Positions 1 to 13,252 of a DNA stretch of 64,000 bases are shown here, in pieces. Location of the stretch: positions 62,001 through 126,000 of the forward strand of contig VXCM01000822.1 in assembly GCA_014773175.1 (NCBI GenBank). The letters are read 5' to 3'. The number at the start of each line of letters is the position of its first letter. Position 1 is the first letter of the stretch. Made by a program: the position numbers and the translations under genes. This stretch comes from Lucifuga dentata. Its lineage: Eukaryota; Chordata; Actinopteri; Ophidiiformes; Bythitidae. The notes below the pieces were generated by a model. It searched no databases. It saw only the letters and a program-made list of their open reading frames with translations, and had not been told where the DNA came from.

Positions 1-3000
1 ATACAGGTTTAGCATATAGCTGAGGGCCTGCAGCACCAACTAAGCCTGTATACATCCGTGTGTGGATATTCTGACATGGAGCTAAGGTTAGCTTGCACAG
101 AAGTTTGCAAAAAAAAAAAAAATCCTTTCTTTGAACACAGCATTTATCATACAGATTTATTTTATCGATGAATTCCAGTCTTTTATACAGCACAGTGATG
201 ATACACTGTGAATGCTTTGATTTTTGACTGTAGGTGACTGCTGGCTGCTGGCTGGTTTTAGAGTTCAGACAATGTATGCAGTTGCAGCTTTCAAGTCTCA
301 AACCATGCTGTTATGCTCTGTTATACACAGAGTGAAATACAGACATTTTAGAAGGGAAGGAGCCATCATGGCTTTCCCAAGCTGTTTCATCATTCCTCAT
401 TCTGCCCTAATACAGCACTGCACAGCCGGCCAAGGCAAACGTGAGGTAAACACACTGCTCATTGGACTGTGTGACTCATGCTCGAACATGCTAGCACACC
501 CTGGGGACTCTAATGGTTAAGGCTAGCTGTGGTCTTTTCATGTTTTTTGAATTATTAACAAAACAAGGAGACGCTGTAAATGTTCCAAGCAAAATATGGG
601 ATTTCCACACGCAATGCAAGAAAAGAGGGAACTCTCTCAGAACCTTTGCTTGCCCTCAAAGTTTATCCCATTCTGCCCTCCAAAAGATTCACAGAGTCTC
701 TTTGATCCACATGCTGTCCTCCCCACTGGGGGGCCAGGGGGATGCGAGCAGCTTTTTGGTCTCTTGTTTCAAGTCACACATTCTTTCCTTAAGGACCCAA
801 AGTTCCTGACCCTTAGTTCCAATGGAATTTCATATGCAAAAATAGTCCAAGCTTGTCAAGTCATTTGAATATGTAGAGATAATGCACTACTCCTCTTTTA
901 GTATTCAGCATCCTTGGATCCTGAATTTGGTATTCATTTTTAAGGTGTCGTGATGAGGGCTATGGTAATTTCAGCAGACTCAGTGACAGGCAGACCTCTC
1001 CTGACCCTCAGTGTTCCTCTGTTTTAATATTTTCATCACGGTAATTTTGAGTTTCAAAAGAGTCTGTGTTGTCTATCAAATGGACAAAGTCTAGACTGAA
1101 TTATATTGCTGTTCTATACAAACATGGAGACTCACATCTGACCCAATAGAGTGGGTTTTAAAAATAAATCACATAATCGCATGTAGGCATAAATCAGCTC
1201 AAAGACGTAATTTCTTGATAAGTGAGATCTCATATCTGACAATCTGACATCTGATTCTGACACACAAATATGTGCCATGTTTAGTTGCCAAATCTGTGAA
1301 TTCCTGAGCATACCAATGTTTGGCTGCCAGAGAACACTGTTGCTGGCATCATTGTGTCATCTTACTGGATTAACTTTTCTATAATTTGTTTTGCATCTCC
1401 AGAGACAGAATTGGCCTTGGCTGTCCCTGTTTAGAAAGGGGCTTGCGACCTGTTATCCTCTTAGATGTGGAGCCAAATGCCCAGAGGTTACAGCCAGCTA
1501 AGTGGTTCCTTGTTTCTAATAAAAAACAGATCAAATAATGTTGATCCCTAGGGCTTTATAACACTACAGTCATGAACTCTTGGGCAGATAAATCTCTTCC
1601 AAATATCCCCATACAAAGGCATGGATGTGGGAGGAACTTCTTGGCTTTGATTGTATAATTTATAAGGCATAACATACCGAGAACCATGGAGTAAGAGGAG
1701 GGGGAAAAAGCTCTGACCACTCAGCGATGAAGCAGCTCTCTCGACTGTGAAATGACCTGATCTTTAGAAGTTGGCCATTACCTTTTCAAAGCAACACTGA
1801 TGGCACGAAGTGCTTGTGTGTGCAGTGGGTTTGATGTTTAACTCTTCAGTGGTGGTTATCTCCAGGGTCTGCTTATTCTAGGATCTGCTTACCCAACCCC
1901 CTCGACTCTCCTTTCCCTACTCTCTCTCTGGCCCTTTCAGCTCCTACAGTACCTCTAGCAGTGCGACCAGCGAGAACACAAGGAACAATACTACGTTTGT
2001 CCACTCGCCCGGCCTGCTAAACAAATGTTCGGAGGAATTCTGGTGGCTGGTCTTGTCCCTGGGCTCAAGCTGATCCCACAGCAACTTCATCAACTTGTGT
2101 GATCAAAAGAACAAATCACCATTTATAGGTAGCTATATGGTAATGTAATTATTTCCACACTGTATACTTTTCTCTCCTTTTGCCATTATAGACTATTTTT
2201 TTTCCACCTATGCCAGCAAGGGAAATTGTTCAGTTGCCAAGGGCACAAACATGCATTTTTTAGGGCACGAGTATTGTAAGTGGGGTGAGACTGGGGTGAG
2301 AGGTAATGAAGGCATGACAGTTTCAGTTTATGCCACTTTCTCTGCCATGACAATTGCCATAGATATGGCGTTAATATGTCTACACCATAAATTTGCTGCT
2401 TGCAAAAAACCCCGCTTTGTAATTTTTACCCCCCAAGCCTAAATAACACGTTTTCATGGTGGTTGAGAGATGATATTTTACTTTTTTTTTTTTTTTTTTT
2501 TTGTCCTCAGAGGCAGGTTTGTGAAATCTCATGAAATCCTGAAAATCAAAACCACTTAAGTGAGGACTCTAAAGCGTATCCTCTCCACAATGGAATGTAT
2601 GAAATCTACAACCCCTGTCCTCAGGCGGTGGTGTGGGTTGACAGTATTGAAGATGAGGGGGATTGAATAGCTGAGTGACATGGATCCACACCCAGACCTT
2701 CGGCCCTGTGGCCCCTGAGGTGACTTGTAAATGTATACGTACATGAACGATAACTTTGGGTATTATGGTTTCTATAGGAAAATACAGGAATTCTCAATTG
2801 AAGTCCTTTTCTCATTTTCCCTCATTTTTAACCATACAAGGCAAATTTGTAGTCTTCAGGGCTGGAATTCTAATCATTTTGAGCTACACCTGACTTTTTC
2901 TCAATATTTTTGAATTAGCATTATTTGTGAGAATAATACAAATCTAAAGAAAGATACATATGGACACAAGCATCAAATTTTATTAACTGCTGTAAATCTG

Positions 3001-4098
3001 TGATGCTGGTTAAAATCATATTCCATAACGAGTTAAGTCCTGTCCACAGTTTTGACTAGTAGTTTTAGCAGTTTGCTAGTTGCCTTGTCTGTTAAACCAG
3101 CTAATTAGTTTAGCTCTCTGAGTATATAAATGTACAGAAGCTACACACGCCCTTTCTCTGACTGCCTCACCTGCTCATTGGCACCTGCAGCTGAGAGTCA
3201 TATATCCAAGCTTCCTTCAAACCATTTTCCACCACCTCAGCCAGGCCTCAACTTGGCCCAGCACCTTGTTGCCTTTTATCTCCACCCACTGATGGAGCNC
3301 CCCCCCAAAACTTTTCTCTCTCTCTCTCTCTCTTTACTGCATGCCTTCACAATAGCTTTGCTCGGCACAGTTCCAAGAACAGTGTTTATCCGATCACCGC
3401 CACAGCCCCACCCCCCCTTTTATTGGTGTGTGTGTGTGTGCGTGTGTGTATGCATTTGCACTGTTTTCCAAGCAGTGGGGAGGAGGTGTGGCTGGATTGT
3501 TATGGTAACTTAAATTGCAGAAAAGTTCCTGAGTGGGGTGTCTGCTTTATAGATGATTCAGGAAGATTGGAGAGCTGGAAGCATGCTGCATCCTGAGCTT
3601 GTTCCCTTTTCATTCATTCTCCTCTCCCCCCCAAACTCACATGCCCGCTCACACACACACACACTTCTTCTCAGATCCTGAGCTTCTATACCCTGAGCCC
3701 AGCTGCTTTGCCAGGGCAGGACTCTTCCATTCCCTTTTGTCCATGCCACCGACCTCTGAGCGCACTGGGAGCGCACCTCTGCAGAGCCTGGCCTGTAGCC
3801 GGATGCTTGGACATTGTGGAGATTGTTGGAGCAGTGGGTCCCCCTCACCCGGGCAACCAGGCCCTTTTGAGGCCTTACCCCTCACTGTTTGCCCAGCCAC
3901 TTTTTCTTCCTCGGCTCTCTCTTCTCTTCCTTACCGTGGGACTGGAAGAAGGCTTGAGAGACAAAATGTTTTTTGTGCTCGCTGCTTGGTTGTGCTGCTG
4001 GTGGCTGGCTTCCTACGGTGCACCAAAGCTCCCATTCACTTTCTCTCCTTCTGTCTTTGACCTCCTCCAGGGAATGTAGACCCATTTGATCACATTAG

Positions 4099-4099
<1 letters not shown>

Positions 4100-4159
<60 letters not shown>

Positions 4160-4196
4160 NNNNNNNNNNNNNNNNNNNNNNNNNNNNNNNNNNNNN
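4100..4196. repeat. (GA)n microsatellite followed by a 37-base N gap
   Basis: (GA)n from 4100 to 4159 runs directly into Ns at 4160-4196, then a T run. The gap is probably caused by the repeat, so its true length is unknown. Confidence 0.95.
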
Positions 4197-5239
4197 TTTT
4201 TTTTTTTTTTTTAGTTTCTTCTTTTTCTTTTTTTCCTTCTTCTTTCTCTGAAGTCCAGCTATTGTGAAGCCTTAGAATGTGTGAGTAGAGCTTAGCAGGA
4301 CTGCCTCATCATTTCTCATTTCACACTTTTTCTTGATTCCTCACTCTTTTGAAAAGAGCTTGTGTTGTCTGCTTTTTCAAAATGCTAACTTCTGGGATCA
4401 TATCTGTAGAAAAACAAGTGCTATTGAGTGAGAGAGATCACAGCATGTGGATGTGCCACTCTGAGACTCTGATCTGTGTTGAGGAAATCTGACGTGGCCA
4501 TTTGACAGGCAGAGATACATGCACATACATTTTTTTTTTTTTGGTGAGAATTATATTGCCTGTTTTTTAAAAGCCAAATCACAGCATGAGTGTATCACTA
4601 CTTGGAATCATACTGCTAGTATTTTGTCCTCTTTTGATTTGTAAGGTTTTTTTTTTTTGGTTTTTTTTTCGTATTTTGAAGATGCTCACATGGTTTTGGA
4701 TATGGCTACTTTGCATTCATTGGAGGGTGTGTTTACAAAGAAGCAAATTTTGCAAAAGGATTTAAGAAGACCTCAAGAATCTTGTTTTATTTATGCCAAA
4801 AAATGCTTGGCCCCAATCAACCAACCACAACCAGTCTGAATGTCAATTTAGGTCATTTTCTACCCTCACAAAAGCCCTGGACTTGGAGTCCATGAAGCAG
4901 AAAAAAGCTGATGTAATGGGTTTAAGAAAATCTCCAAGGGGAGTCAAACCTCACCCACACACCCAGCTACCGCNTCCTATCTGTCCAAAATCCCACCTCT
5001 TATCCACCCTCCAAACTCCTTTCAAGTTCCAATTTGGTCAACACCCAAATATGTTCACTTTGATCCCCAAAATACAGCAAGAGCAGATTTTAAACTAAAG
5101 AACAGTTTTGAGACTGTAACCAAAAGTAAATGGTTCATCATTCTGATTACTGTTTAGGATGGGGGAAGGGGAGCGGGAGATAAAGGCAAAAGGATAAGGG
5201 AGGAAAAAAGAGAAAGGGAGGGGGACGAAGAAAAGAAAT

Positions 5240-5249
5240 CCCAGTCTTG

Positions 5250-5285
<36 letters not shown>

Positions 5286-5316
5286 TCTCTGTGCAGCACT
5301 AAGCANCCCAGTCTTG

Positions 5317-5352
<36 letters not shown>

Positions 5353-5372
5353 TCTCTGTGCAGCACTAAGCA
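5240..5372 (+). repeat. 66-bp duplicate around N at 5306, with CA tract
   Basis: Bases 5240-5305 and 5307-5372 are identical, each containing a (CA)n run. Same artefact pattern as in exon 8. Confidence 0.85.
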
Positions 5373-6199
5373 CAAAAGAAACCTGTAACGCCTCCAGATT
5401 CCTTCTAGTCGAGTATCAAAGACATGCTTTGCTTTAGAACAAGAGACTAGTAGGACTGAGTGAACCTAGCACCGGCTCGGTTGGGTGCTGGGTGAGTTAA
5501 TCTCTCAGATAGGATTTNTTTTTTTTTTTTTTTTTTTTTTTGCCCCTCTTTGGGGATATCAGTACTACTGTGTAGCACTGAATAGAAGGACTTGTCTAAC
5601 CTGATCACTGACCAGAGTAAGTGAAGGGAGAGGCTCTGAAAACACAGAGATGGCTCCTGTTTTAACTTTCAGATTTGGGATAAATGTGCTTTCCTATCCC
5701 CCTAGATGTGTTTAGCATAGCTGCTATCTCAGAGCTCCTAGTGTTATTTGTTTGCATAGGTTTAAAAGTGACTTTTAGGTTGCCGTACAAATAAAAGTTA
5801 AAATTTTATGAAAAAAAAACTGCACCCGATCTCAATTCAGTACACTATGGTCGACTATGATGAGTCGCTAAAGTTAGATACAGTTAACCAGCTGTAGCAA
5901 GATCAGTAATCTGTATTCTGCTATTTTTAACTATTTTATCATTAATGGTTCTATTCACAACAATAAAACAAGAATTAAACATACTGTACCTTGTCATGTT
6001 TGTTGCAACCTGCAAATATGATGTAAATAAAGTGTGGGACTCAATAGAATTTTTGAAAACCTAATTACCGCTTTTAGCCATAGTGGCCACTGTTCAGAAA
6101 CGCAATGATGCTAAAACTTACAGATGAATGTTACAAAATTTTGTCAACAGCTAAATATGCAACATCTTGCTAATGATGGAAAAACTTTAATACAACCCT

Positions 6200-6560
6200 A
6201 AAGGCTCCCAAGTAGCGTGAAAGTTAACAATCATGATGATGGTCCTAGATTGCAGTAGGAGACACATCCACCAATTTAGCGCTCTTACAACCAAACACAG
6301 CTTGTGACAAAATTCATAGTGTGAGCAATTTAGAATCAAATTCTTACCTGCTGCTATGACTTACGTCTATAAATCAGCACAGATGGATGACAATTTGATG
6401 ACATGTTTTTCCTGCAGTTTTTTCTTGCTTGTAGTCGTACTACGATTCACCCGGCGTTCATTGCATAATCTGGCATACATCAAACTCAGTATCATACAGT
6501 CTGACACAGATTATGACTAAGATTTTATTATACCCAAATTGCACAACGTGACATGCCAAC
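6200..6560 (+). repeat. Dispersed repeat shared with intron 5, copy 1
   Basis: Blocks TTTAGCGCTCTTACAACC, TGTGACAAAATTCA and CATACATCAAACTCA recur in order at about 58430-58870. No coding capacity, and termini were not determined. Confidence 0.55.
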
Positions 6561-6689
6561 ATGCCAAGATTGCTGTTTTTGCGCTTTGTATTACTTTTCA
6601 GTTGCCCCTTGCACCATACTTTATAATTGTGTACCTTAGTGAAAAAGAAGAATTCCGATCCTTTACTCATTTGTTATTATTATTATGAA

Positions 6690-6860
6690 GTTGTCATACC
6701 ACAATGTAAAAATACTTAATCACTACAAAAAGTCCTACCTTTAAGTATCAGGAGTAAAGTACTTAAAAAAAAATCTGAATGTTATAGAGCAAAAGAGTAA
6801 AATATTTCTCTTGATAATTTAGTAGTGTAGGAATATAAAGTTGCAAAAATTGGAAATACT
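6690..6860 (-). repeat. Family C repeat, reverse fragment
   Basis: AAAGTCCTACCTTTAAGTA and GAGTAAAGTACTTAAA are reverse-strand family C words. Confidence 0.45.
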
Positions 6861-6927
6861 CAAGTAAACCACAAATTAGTTAGAATTTGTATTTGAACAA
6901 ATGCAGTTTATCATTTTGCACATCTGA

Positions 6928-6930
<3 letters not shown>

Positions 6931-6983
<53 letters not shown>

Positions 6984-6987
6984 CGCA
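6931..6987. repeat. (GT)n microsatellite with GC variant end
   Basis: About 20 GT units pass into GCGCGCGCGTGCGC, an alternating purine-pyrimidine tract. Confidence 0.95.
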
Positions 6988-7553
6988 TGCCTAAAGCCAT
7001 GGCAGAGAGAAAGCAATTGGAGGTTTGAAGTGCTTCCAAATAGCTTCCGGTGCTCCTGTGTTTGCCATCCAAGGTCTTCCCTCAAGGAATATAAGTTGGA
7101 AGTCGAGCAATGTCTCCCCTCACTCTATCCAGCCTCCCTCTCTTCCCTAATCCACATTTTTCCGTTGCATTATTCCAGGAAATGGCTCTGACTTTGTTTA
7201 TTCACAGTCTCATTTCCTCTGGAATATCATTAGCTCCTTGGAGAGCCTTGAACTCCTGGATCATGCTCTGCTCCAGGTTGTTGTGGAAGCAGCCAGAAAC
7301 ATTAGTGCAAGTCAAAGAAAGATGGGTTAAAACTGACACACATAAGTCAGGAAAATCATCAGGAAAGTGTCAGAAACTGCTGCTGCTGCATTCGTCAGTT
7401 TTCACAAGGAAAATCAATATATCAATCCCCCACCCCTTGCCCTTATTCCTCCGTGTTTTCTTTCAAGGTCAGTACATTTGAAACTAACCCATGAGGTTAA
7501 TTGCTGGTGACACTAAACACATTCCACATGTGGTTTAATGGTGCCTGCACTCT

Positions 7554-7682
7554 TCCTCTCTCTCTCTCTCTCTCTCCCAAGTGCAGCGTGACCTTAGCCA
7601 TCCGACCCGGAAGTGATNTCCTCTCTCTCTCTCTCTCTCTCCCAAGTGCAGCGTGACCTTAGCCATCCGACCCGGAAGTGAT
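7554..7682 (+). repeat. 64-bp duplicate around N at 7618, with CT tract
   Basis: Bases 7554-7617 and 7619-7682 are identical, including a (CT)10 run. Confidence 0.88.
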
Positions 7683-8734
7683 GTAGGTGAGCGCTTCCTC
7701 TGGTGTAGTCGGAGCCTCAGTTAAGTGTTTCCTAAAGAAAACAGGGCCGATGTGGGCGAAACCTGAAACCAGCGCTAATGCTGGCTGCGTCTGTAATTTG
7801 GCCAAGGGGAAAGCAGAGGCAAGGGGAGTGAGGGGTAGCCCTGACTGTGTGCCCGTGCACACATTCATTAAAACCAGCCCTAATCACAATTTTGATATTG
7901 TGAAAGGGTTACTTGAAGTGTTAAACCCACAGAAAATTTGCACCTAATTCTGCAACTCTACAGAGCGTTTAGGCTCTTTTAACTCTTTGGTTTGGTTTTA
8001 CAGCTGACATAGACTGTATAGATAAGGTTTAGGGCCAAACCCTGTTTCCAGCAGCTGTAGTGGACAAACAGCCTTAAAAAAAAAAAAAACCTGTATGCTA
8101 TGCTTATTTCTCATCCACTCATCCTTCAACCTTCACTGTTAACCTTTGTTTCCGCTAGTTTTGAACGTGTCATTTCACTTTCTCAGCCTAAACTCTGAAA
8201 TAAGACAAACTTGCTGCGGCGACCTATGGAAAGATGAAAAGATGACAAGTAAGATGAGTGTATATGTGAACCTGTGCATGTCCTGTAGCTTGGGCAAATA
8301 ATTCGTAAATATACTTTGTAGGCCAATATTCCATAGCCAAGACACCTGACAGCCTCCAGCATGCATTGATGGCCGTAATGACTCGTGTTTATGCAGTTGT
8401 TTTGCGGAAGGTCACTCGCTACACTTAGTGTGTGTGTTATTTGTTTGCGTGTGTATGGACAGATTGAACCTGACCTTTACAGAAAGCCCTGAGGAGCGAC
8501 TGGATTAAAAGACTCATCTCCCACTGTAACTGTGGGCAGTAACACACAAAGACACACACAGCAGATATGCAGAATGTGGGATGAGTCCAGCATCAATCCC
8601 GATAGACTTCATGTTTTGGCAAACCACTTTGATTAGCCATGTGTACTGTGTATATCTGCCATCTGATCATTTTGGGTTCACACAATCTGTTATCTACAAG
8701 AACACAGGACACACCAGCCACTGATTTCCTGACA

Positions 8735-9140
8735 TATTGCAGTCCATACAGTTCAAGTACAAATTTAAGGACCAGTACTTCCAAGTACTCTTTAGGGCTA
8801 TCTGACTGCTTGCGAGGCAGATAGGTTAGGCAGACTCAGATTTTACATTCAATCTGAGATAAATAAATACATAATCTCCATGTTTTTCCCCTTATTATTT
8901 CATTTTTAAATTGTTATTATTATTTATATTATTGATGCACAACGTTTTAATGCACAATAATGTAACACTCTAAAAGGAACTTTTTCATAATGTGTATGTT
9001 ATTTGTACTGCCAAATATGTCTAAATGTGGGACTTTTACATGTAATCAAGTATTTCTGTCACATTTTTTTTTAAGTAAAATGAAGTACTTTTTATACCAA
9101 TGCAAATACTGATACTTCATTGGTAAATGAAGTCTGGAGA
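8735..9140 (+). repeat. Family C repeat (AAGTACT-rich), intron 1
   Basis: Words such as CAAGTACTCTTTAGG, TATTTGTACTGCC, AATCAAGTATTTCTGTCA and TGAAGTACTTTT match a repeat found about ten times here, of a kind very common in teleosts. It has no protein. Confidence 0.55.
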
Positions 9141-9450
9141 AACAGACACTGGATTTTATTCCAGGTGAAATGTCACTGTGCTGAAAAACAGTTGTATTAG
9201 AGAAGATTCTTGTAATCAGTTCTTGGTAAACTCCTTCCTATCATGTTGGTGCTCAGGCAGGCTTTCTCTTCTCTTCTCTGGATGAGGAAGCACTTGTCAG
9301 TGACATGAGCTGCTGTAGTGTTTGGATGGGATAAAAAAATGCAATAATTCTGAGCCTTGTGGCTCAAACCTGAGTTGGGAACATTTCTTCGTCCTCACTG
9401 GCTTCCTAAAGCTTTGGGGTCTGGACATGTTGTCCATTCCAGAGGGCTGC

Positions 9451-11396
9451 ATGGGGAGAGAAACAAGGGAGGGAAAGGGGGAGGAAGGGTTATACAGGCC
9501 TGTGCTCTAATCCCATTCCAGCGGGCCGAGCAGCAGCTTGTGCTGCATTCCACAACTCCGGGGGTTTTTGGGCGGGGAGGGCGAGCAACATTCCTCCACC
9601 GCCTGGGCCATCAAAGACGCCGCGTAACATCAAAGGCCACTCAGAGTCTAGGTGTTGATGACTGCAATCCTCCCCTCAGTCCACTTTTAGCAACCTCAAC
9701 CCCTCAGCCCTCTAGCGCACACATGCATGCACACACACACACATTAGAGAAGACTGATTGCAGCAGGTATGTACACCCTGAGCCTCACTTCTCCCCATGT
9801 AGGCTCAGCGGGTCTCTGCTGCTGCATTAATCATAGCTAATTAATTAGTGACATTAGCTTTTGATTTACAGTGACAGTTGAGAGGAAAATGGGGAGAAAG
9901 TTACTGATATTTGCAGTGTTACTTCACTGCGGTGGCTGGAAGAGAGCTGCACTGCAACAGTCTCCATCTGCTGCAACAATCTGCTTCTTTCAAGACACTG
10001 ACAAGCATTTTCTTTGGATTTGTACTGGGGAAAAGGGTTGAAATGATCTCATCACACTTCACTTGTTTAAGATGATGAATGGTAGCAATGAATCAATTAA
10101 ACAGGAGAAGACCACAACTGATGTGCACCATGCAGGTTTCAAAAGTTTATTAAAAAAAAAAAAACGGAAGGAAAATCATTCAACATATTTGTTAGACCTT
10201 AATGATTCACAGAATGAGTTTTGGTATAAAATATTCAATGTGTGAATGAATACTTAGGAATACCTTTCTGGATTTTTATTCTCAGTGCAGAACCTGCAAT
10301 TTTGGCCTCATTGAGGATGCTTAAAGCTGTTTATGTTGTACAACAGAACATACCTTATGGTTTCTTTTTGTGGAGAGCTTGAGTGTAGCTGAATTGTGTT
10401 TTTAAAGTTGAAATCTTGTGAAAAGTGTATGGAAACAAGTGTTTTTGCTTCTCTATCTGTGTGTCATATGGAATTGTTTTTAATGAGCCCCATCGTCCTC
10501 TAATTGTTACTTTGTTAGTCATGCTAATTAATTCATTGTGGCACCTTGATGCTGGAAAATAATTAATGCGTATGTTCACCTACTTTTGTAATTGTCCTCA
10601 TAAGGACACCGGGCTCTTGCACAGGGAGACAATATGTTTACGTGCTGTTGTTAATTTATCTTTGCGTGCTGTGATCTCTTTGGGCAGGGAGGGGGGACGC
10701 TTGTTTCCACTCCTCTTCCTTTCCAAAATGGTGGCATCCAGCCTATGTTGACCCTTGAACTTTGTCGGCCTGTCCTTTGTTCACATTGCTCTGGGTTTTA
10801 GTACTGAAGAGCTGAAAGTGACACCGTGGAGTCTTTTTGAGTGCGCGTACACACATGCACACTTGCACGCCATTGATGTTTTGGGCTTCGCTCACAGAGT
10901 TAATAGAGTCACAAGCTCGGTGTTCTGCTCAGTGTTAAAGCTGTCAACTCCAGAGCCTTGTGCTACATATCAGGACATTTACATGATATTAGGTGTCCTC
11001 TACCAGTATCCCCCTCTCACACTGAAACCATGACACTTGTTTGCTTTGCCTGTTGCTATGAAGATGGCGTGGAGGTGATTTTCAAGGGAGGTGAGGGAGG
11101 GGAAAGTGACCACTGGGGGGGCATAAAGACAGATTATGACTGCTCTGCGGCTCGCACCATCAAGCTGGCTGGCTTAGAACACGCCCTTGACTTTAAAATA
11201 ACTGTTTTCTTACCGGCAAAGGCTTCATAAAACGGAGTCCTTGACCTTTTGTTTTCTGTCACGCCATGTGCATGATTGCTTCATTTGTCCAGCAGTTTAG
11301 AGACGAAGTTAGATGCATCTCTTGATACCTCCGTCAGATCCCCATTTCTCCATCATTGGTCTTTAATTACTCACTTTCTTCATGTTGGTTCAAACT
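9451..11396. other. Intron 1, part 2: GC-rich island, then plain intron
   Basis: Bases 9450-9720 are GC-richer than the surroundings, free of visible repeats, and hold paired TCF/LEF-type sites (listed separately). A short CA run follows at about 9725. Bases 9840-11396 contain no recognisable gene. Stretches near 10560-10760 and 11030-11240 look unique but carry no motif I would name. Confidence 0.5.
9609..9636 (-). promoter_or_regulatory. Candidate Wnt-response element: two TCF/LEF sites with a GCCGC word
   Basis: CATCAAAGA (9609-9617) and CATCAAAGG (9628-9636) are minus-strand TCF/LEF sites. The second matches the full SCTTTGATS consensus and the first misses one flanking base. Their cores start 19 bp apart, about two helical turns, and the spacer contains GCCGC (9619-9623), resembling the helper word read by C-clamp-containing TCFs. 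ZNRF3 is a known Wnt/beta-catenin target, so a site in intron 1 is plausible. Function is inference only; full-consensus hits are expected about twice per window by chance. Confidence 0.35.
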
Positions 11397-11876
11397 AGTG
11401 GTTCCCAACCTGGGTGTCAGGAACCCTCTAGTTGATCCTAAGTTTATTCTATACCTTTTTCTAGACATTTCTTAATTTTTTTTTTCTTTGAAAATATTTA
11501 GAATGTCATTTTACCTCTTCTAATGAAACAATCTATGAAAGGAAATCCAACTTTGGTCACAAATTGTTGCAAGGCATAGCAAATAGTGATTATTTGATCA
11601 ATTGATTATTCATTTAGTCGAAGATGTCATAACATAAAGACATCTTGATTTCTTGATCCTGCTAATTAAACTAAACCATCATTTCATAAACCCAAAGGGA
11701 TTCAGTTTACAAATGAAATGAATTGGAGAAAACAGCTAATTCTAACATTGGAGAAGCTGGATCCATGTAGTTATTGATTAATTTTGTTTTGTCCAACAAC
11801 TGAGTTTTAACAATAGTTGCACATAGATACTGCTTCATTTTGAGGGGTTAGAAACCAAAAATGTTGGGAACCACTG
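11397..11876. mobile_element. hAT-like non-autonomous element
   Basis: The element begins AGTGGTTCCCAACC and ends GTTGGGAACCACT, an inverted terminal repeat of about 13-14 bp of the kind seen in many non-autonomous hAT elements. It is about 480 bp, A+T-rich inside, with no transposase. An 8 bp target duplication is not clear at the flanks, so assignment to hAT is by terminus only. Confidence 0.65.
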
Positions 11877-12774
11877 TTTAGTCTGCCAGAATAATAGATG
11901 GATGCTGGGCTAGCTTGCCTAATTGTTCCTTGAGTCCCTGTGGAGGAGACAAAAGGGAGGAAGTCTTCATTATTTGAGAGGAGAAGCAGAGGGATCCCTT
12001 TACGGCGATAATGTTACAGGAGGAGGAGTGTCGGTCCCACCTGTAGGGCCCTCCCAGCTGCTCTACTGTAACTGGATCCTGCTCCCTCTCTCCTCAAGGC
12101 TACCAGCCCCCTTTGAAGTTATTTCTAGTGCTGGGAAAGAGGGGCAGAGAGTGACCGAGAGGGGGTTGTATGTGTCTGTGTAGCATGTTAGTGCATGTGT
12201 GTGAGTGTGTGCATCTATTTGTGCATGCTATACATACTCAAAATTTCATTTATGTAAAAGAAGGGTGCATTTCGAAACTCCTCCTCCTTTCATGTGCACG
12301 TTTTTCCCTCTGTGAGTGAAGAAACTCCCACTAGTTGTGTTTCTGTGACATTGTGTAATAATGGAATTAATCATTCTCACAAAAAAGCCCAGCAGACATA
12401 TCATTTATGAATAGGAGGGAGTAAAGAATCTTCTTTCCCCCGCTTCTGTGAATTAGATGGATAATTAAATAGACATTATCACTTCTGGACATGATAAGTG
12501 CATTATGGTTATGATTTATTTACACTAACATTTCTTAAAAACTTAAAATCTCAGATGAATCCTTAAACATTTCTCCTGTAGAGTTACAGATTATGTAACT
12601 AAAGTGTGATGATTACAAAGGTAATATCAGAGTAATGTATCGTAACAGTATACAGAATCCTGTAATTTATTTGACCTTTAAGACATTTTAATTAAAATAG
12701 TGATAAAAACAGAATGGAGGAGGCTCTGCCTGGGCCTAACAAAAGTTAAAAGTAAAGTTGGTGCGACTGACAGT

Positions 12775-13020
12775 CAATTATAACCAATTATGCATACATG
12801 TTAGGTTATTGACAACCAATTTCCAAAACATGGAATCATATTTCAGTTTTTCTTTTATTTCCAAATCCCCTCTTTCAAAATCAAATGTTCCCCTTAAGTT
12901 TCAAGTCTCTACAACTTCATTTTTACAGTATACTTCGAATGAATAACACTAATGGAAGTCTGGAAGGTAGGAAAAACAATTCTAAAATTTCCCGCTCCAG
13001 CCACTGGTGTGGTCCTTTAA
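12775..13020 (+). mobile_element. Family A element, copy 5 (internally deleted)
   Basis: Shares TTGACAACCAATTTCC, CTTTCAAAATCAAATG and GAAGTCTGGAAGGTAGG with family A and ends GGTGTGGTCCTTTAA. The middle is missing, so it is much shorter than other copies. Confidence 0.5.
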
Positions 13021-13252
13021 GATGGTGTGGTAACTTTAACTCATCTACACACCAAGGACCTAAATCTTCCTGGCAAACCTCTGAATGTCTGTTCAGTATG
13101 CATGTCTTAGGCTCGATGTTTAACCTCTCAGAGCCTGAACTACAATATCCATCATCTCCACCTGATTATCCTGTGCAGGGTCACAGGGGTCTGGGATCAT
13201 ATCCCAGCATGCATTGGAGAGGTCACTAGTCTATCACAGACCTAATGCTAAC

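Larger units (their letters stand above)
1..9450. other. Intron 1, part 1: no gene; repeats and an N gap
   Basis: No exon or RNA gene was recognised. The ORFs are short, lack family resemblance, or cross CA/GA tracts. Bases 1-3100 are mostly unique-looking; 1900-2110 is GC-balanced, free of visible repeats and could be a conserved non-coding element. Bases 4100-4159 are (GA)n running into a 37-base N gap at 4160-4196. Dispersed repeats are noted separately at about 6200-6560, 6690-6860 and 8735-9140. Bases 7683-8730 show nothing I can name. Confidence 0.6.

Noticed and set aside
5240..5372. CRISPR-like spaced repeats
   Set aside because: Only two copies, each with a CA microsatellite, separated by one N, in a vertebrate genome.
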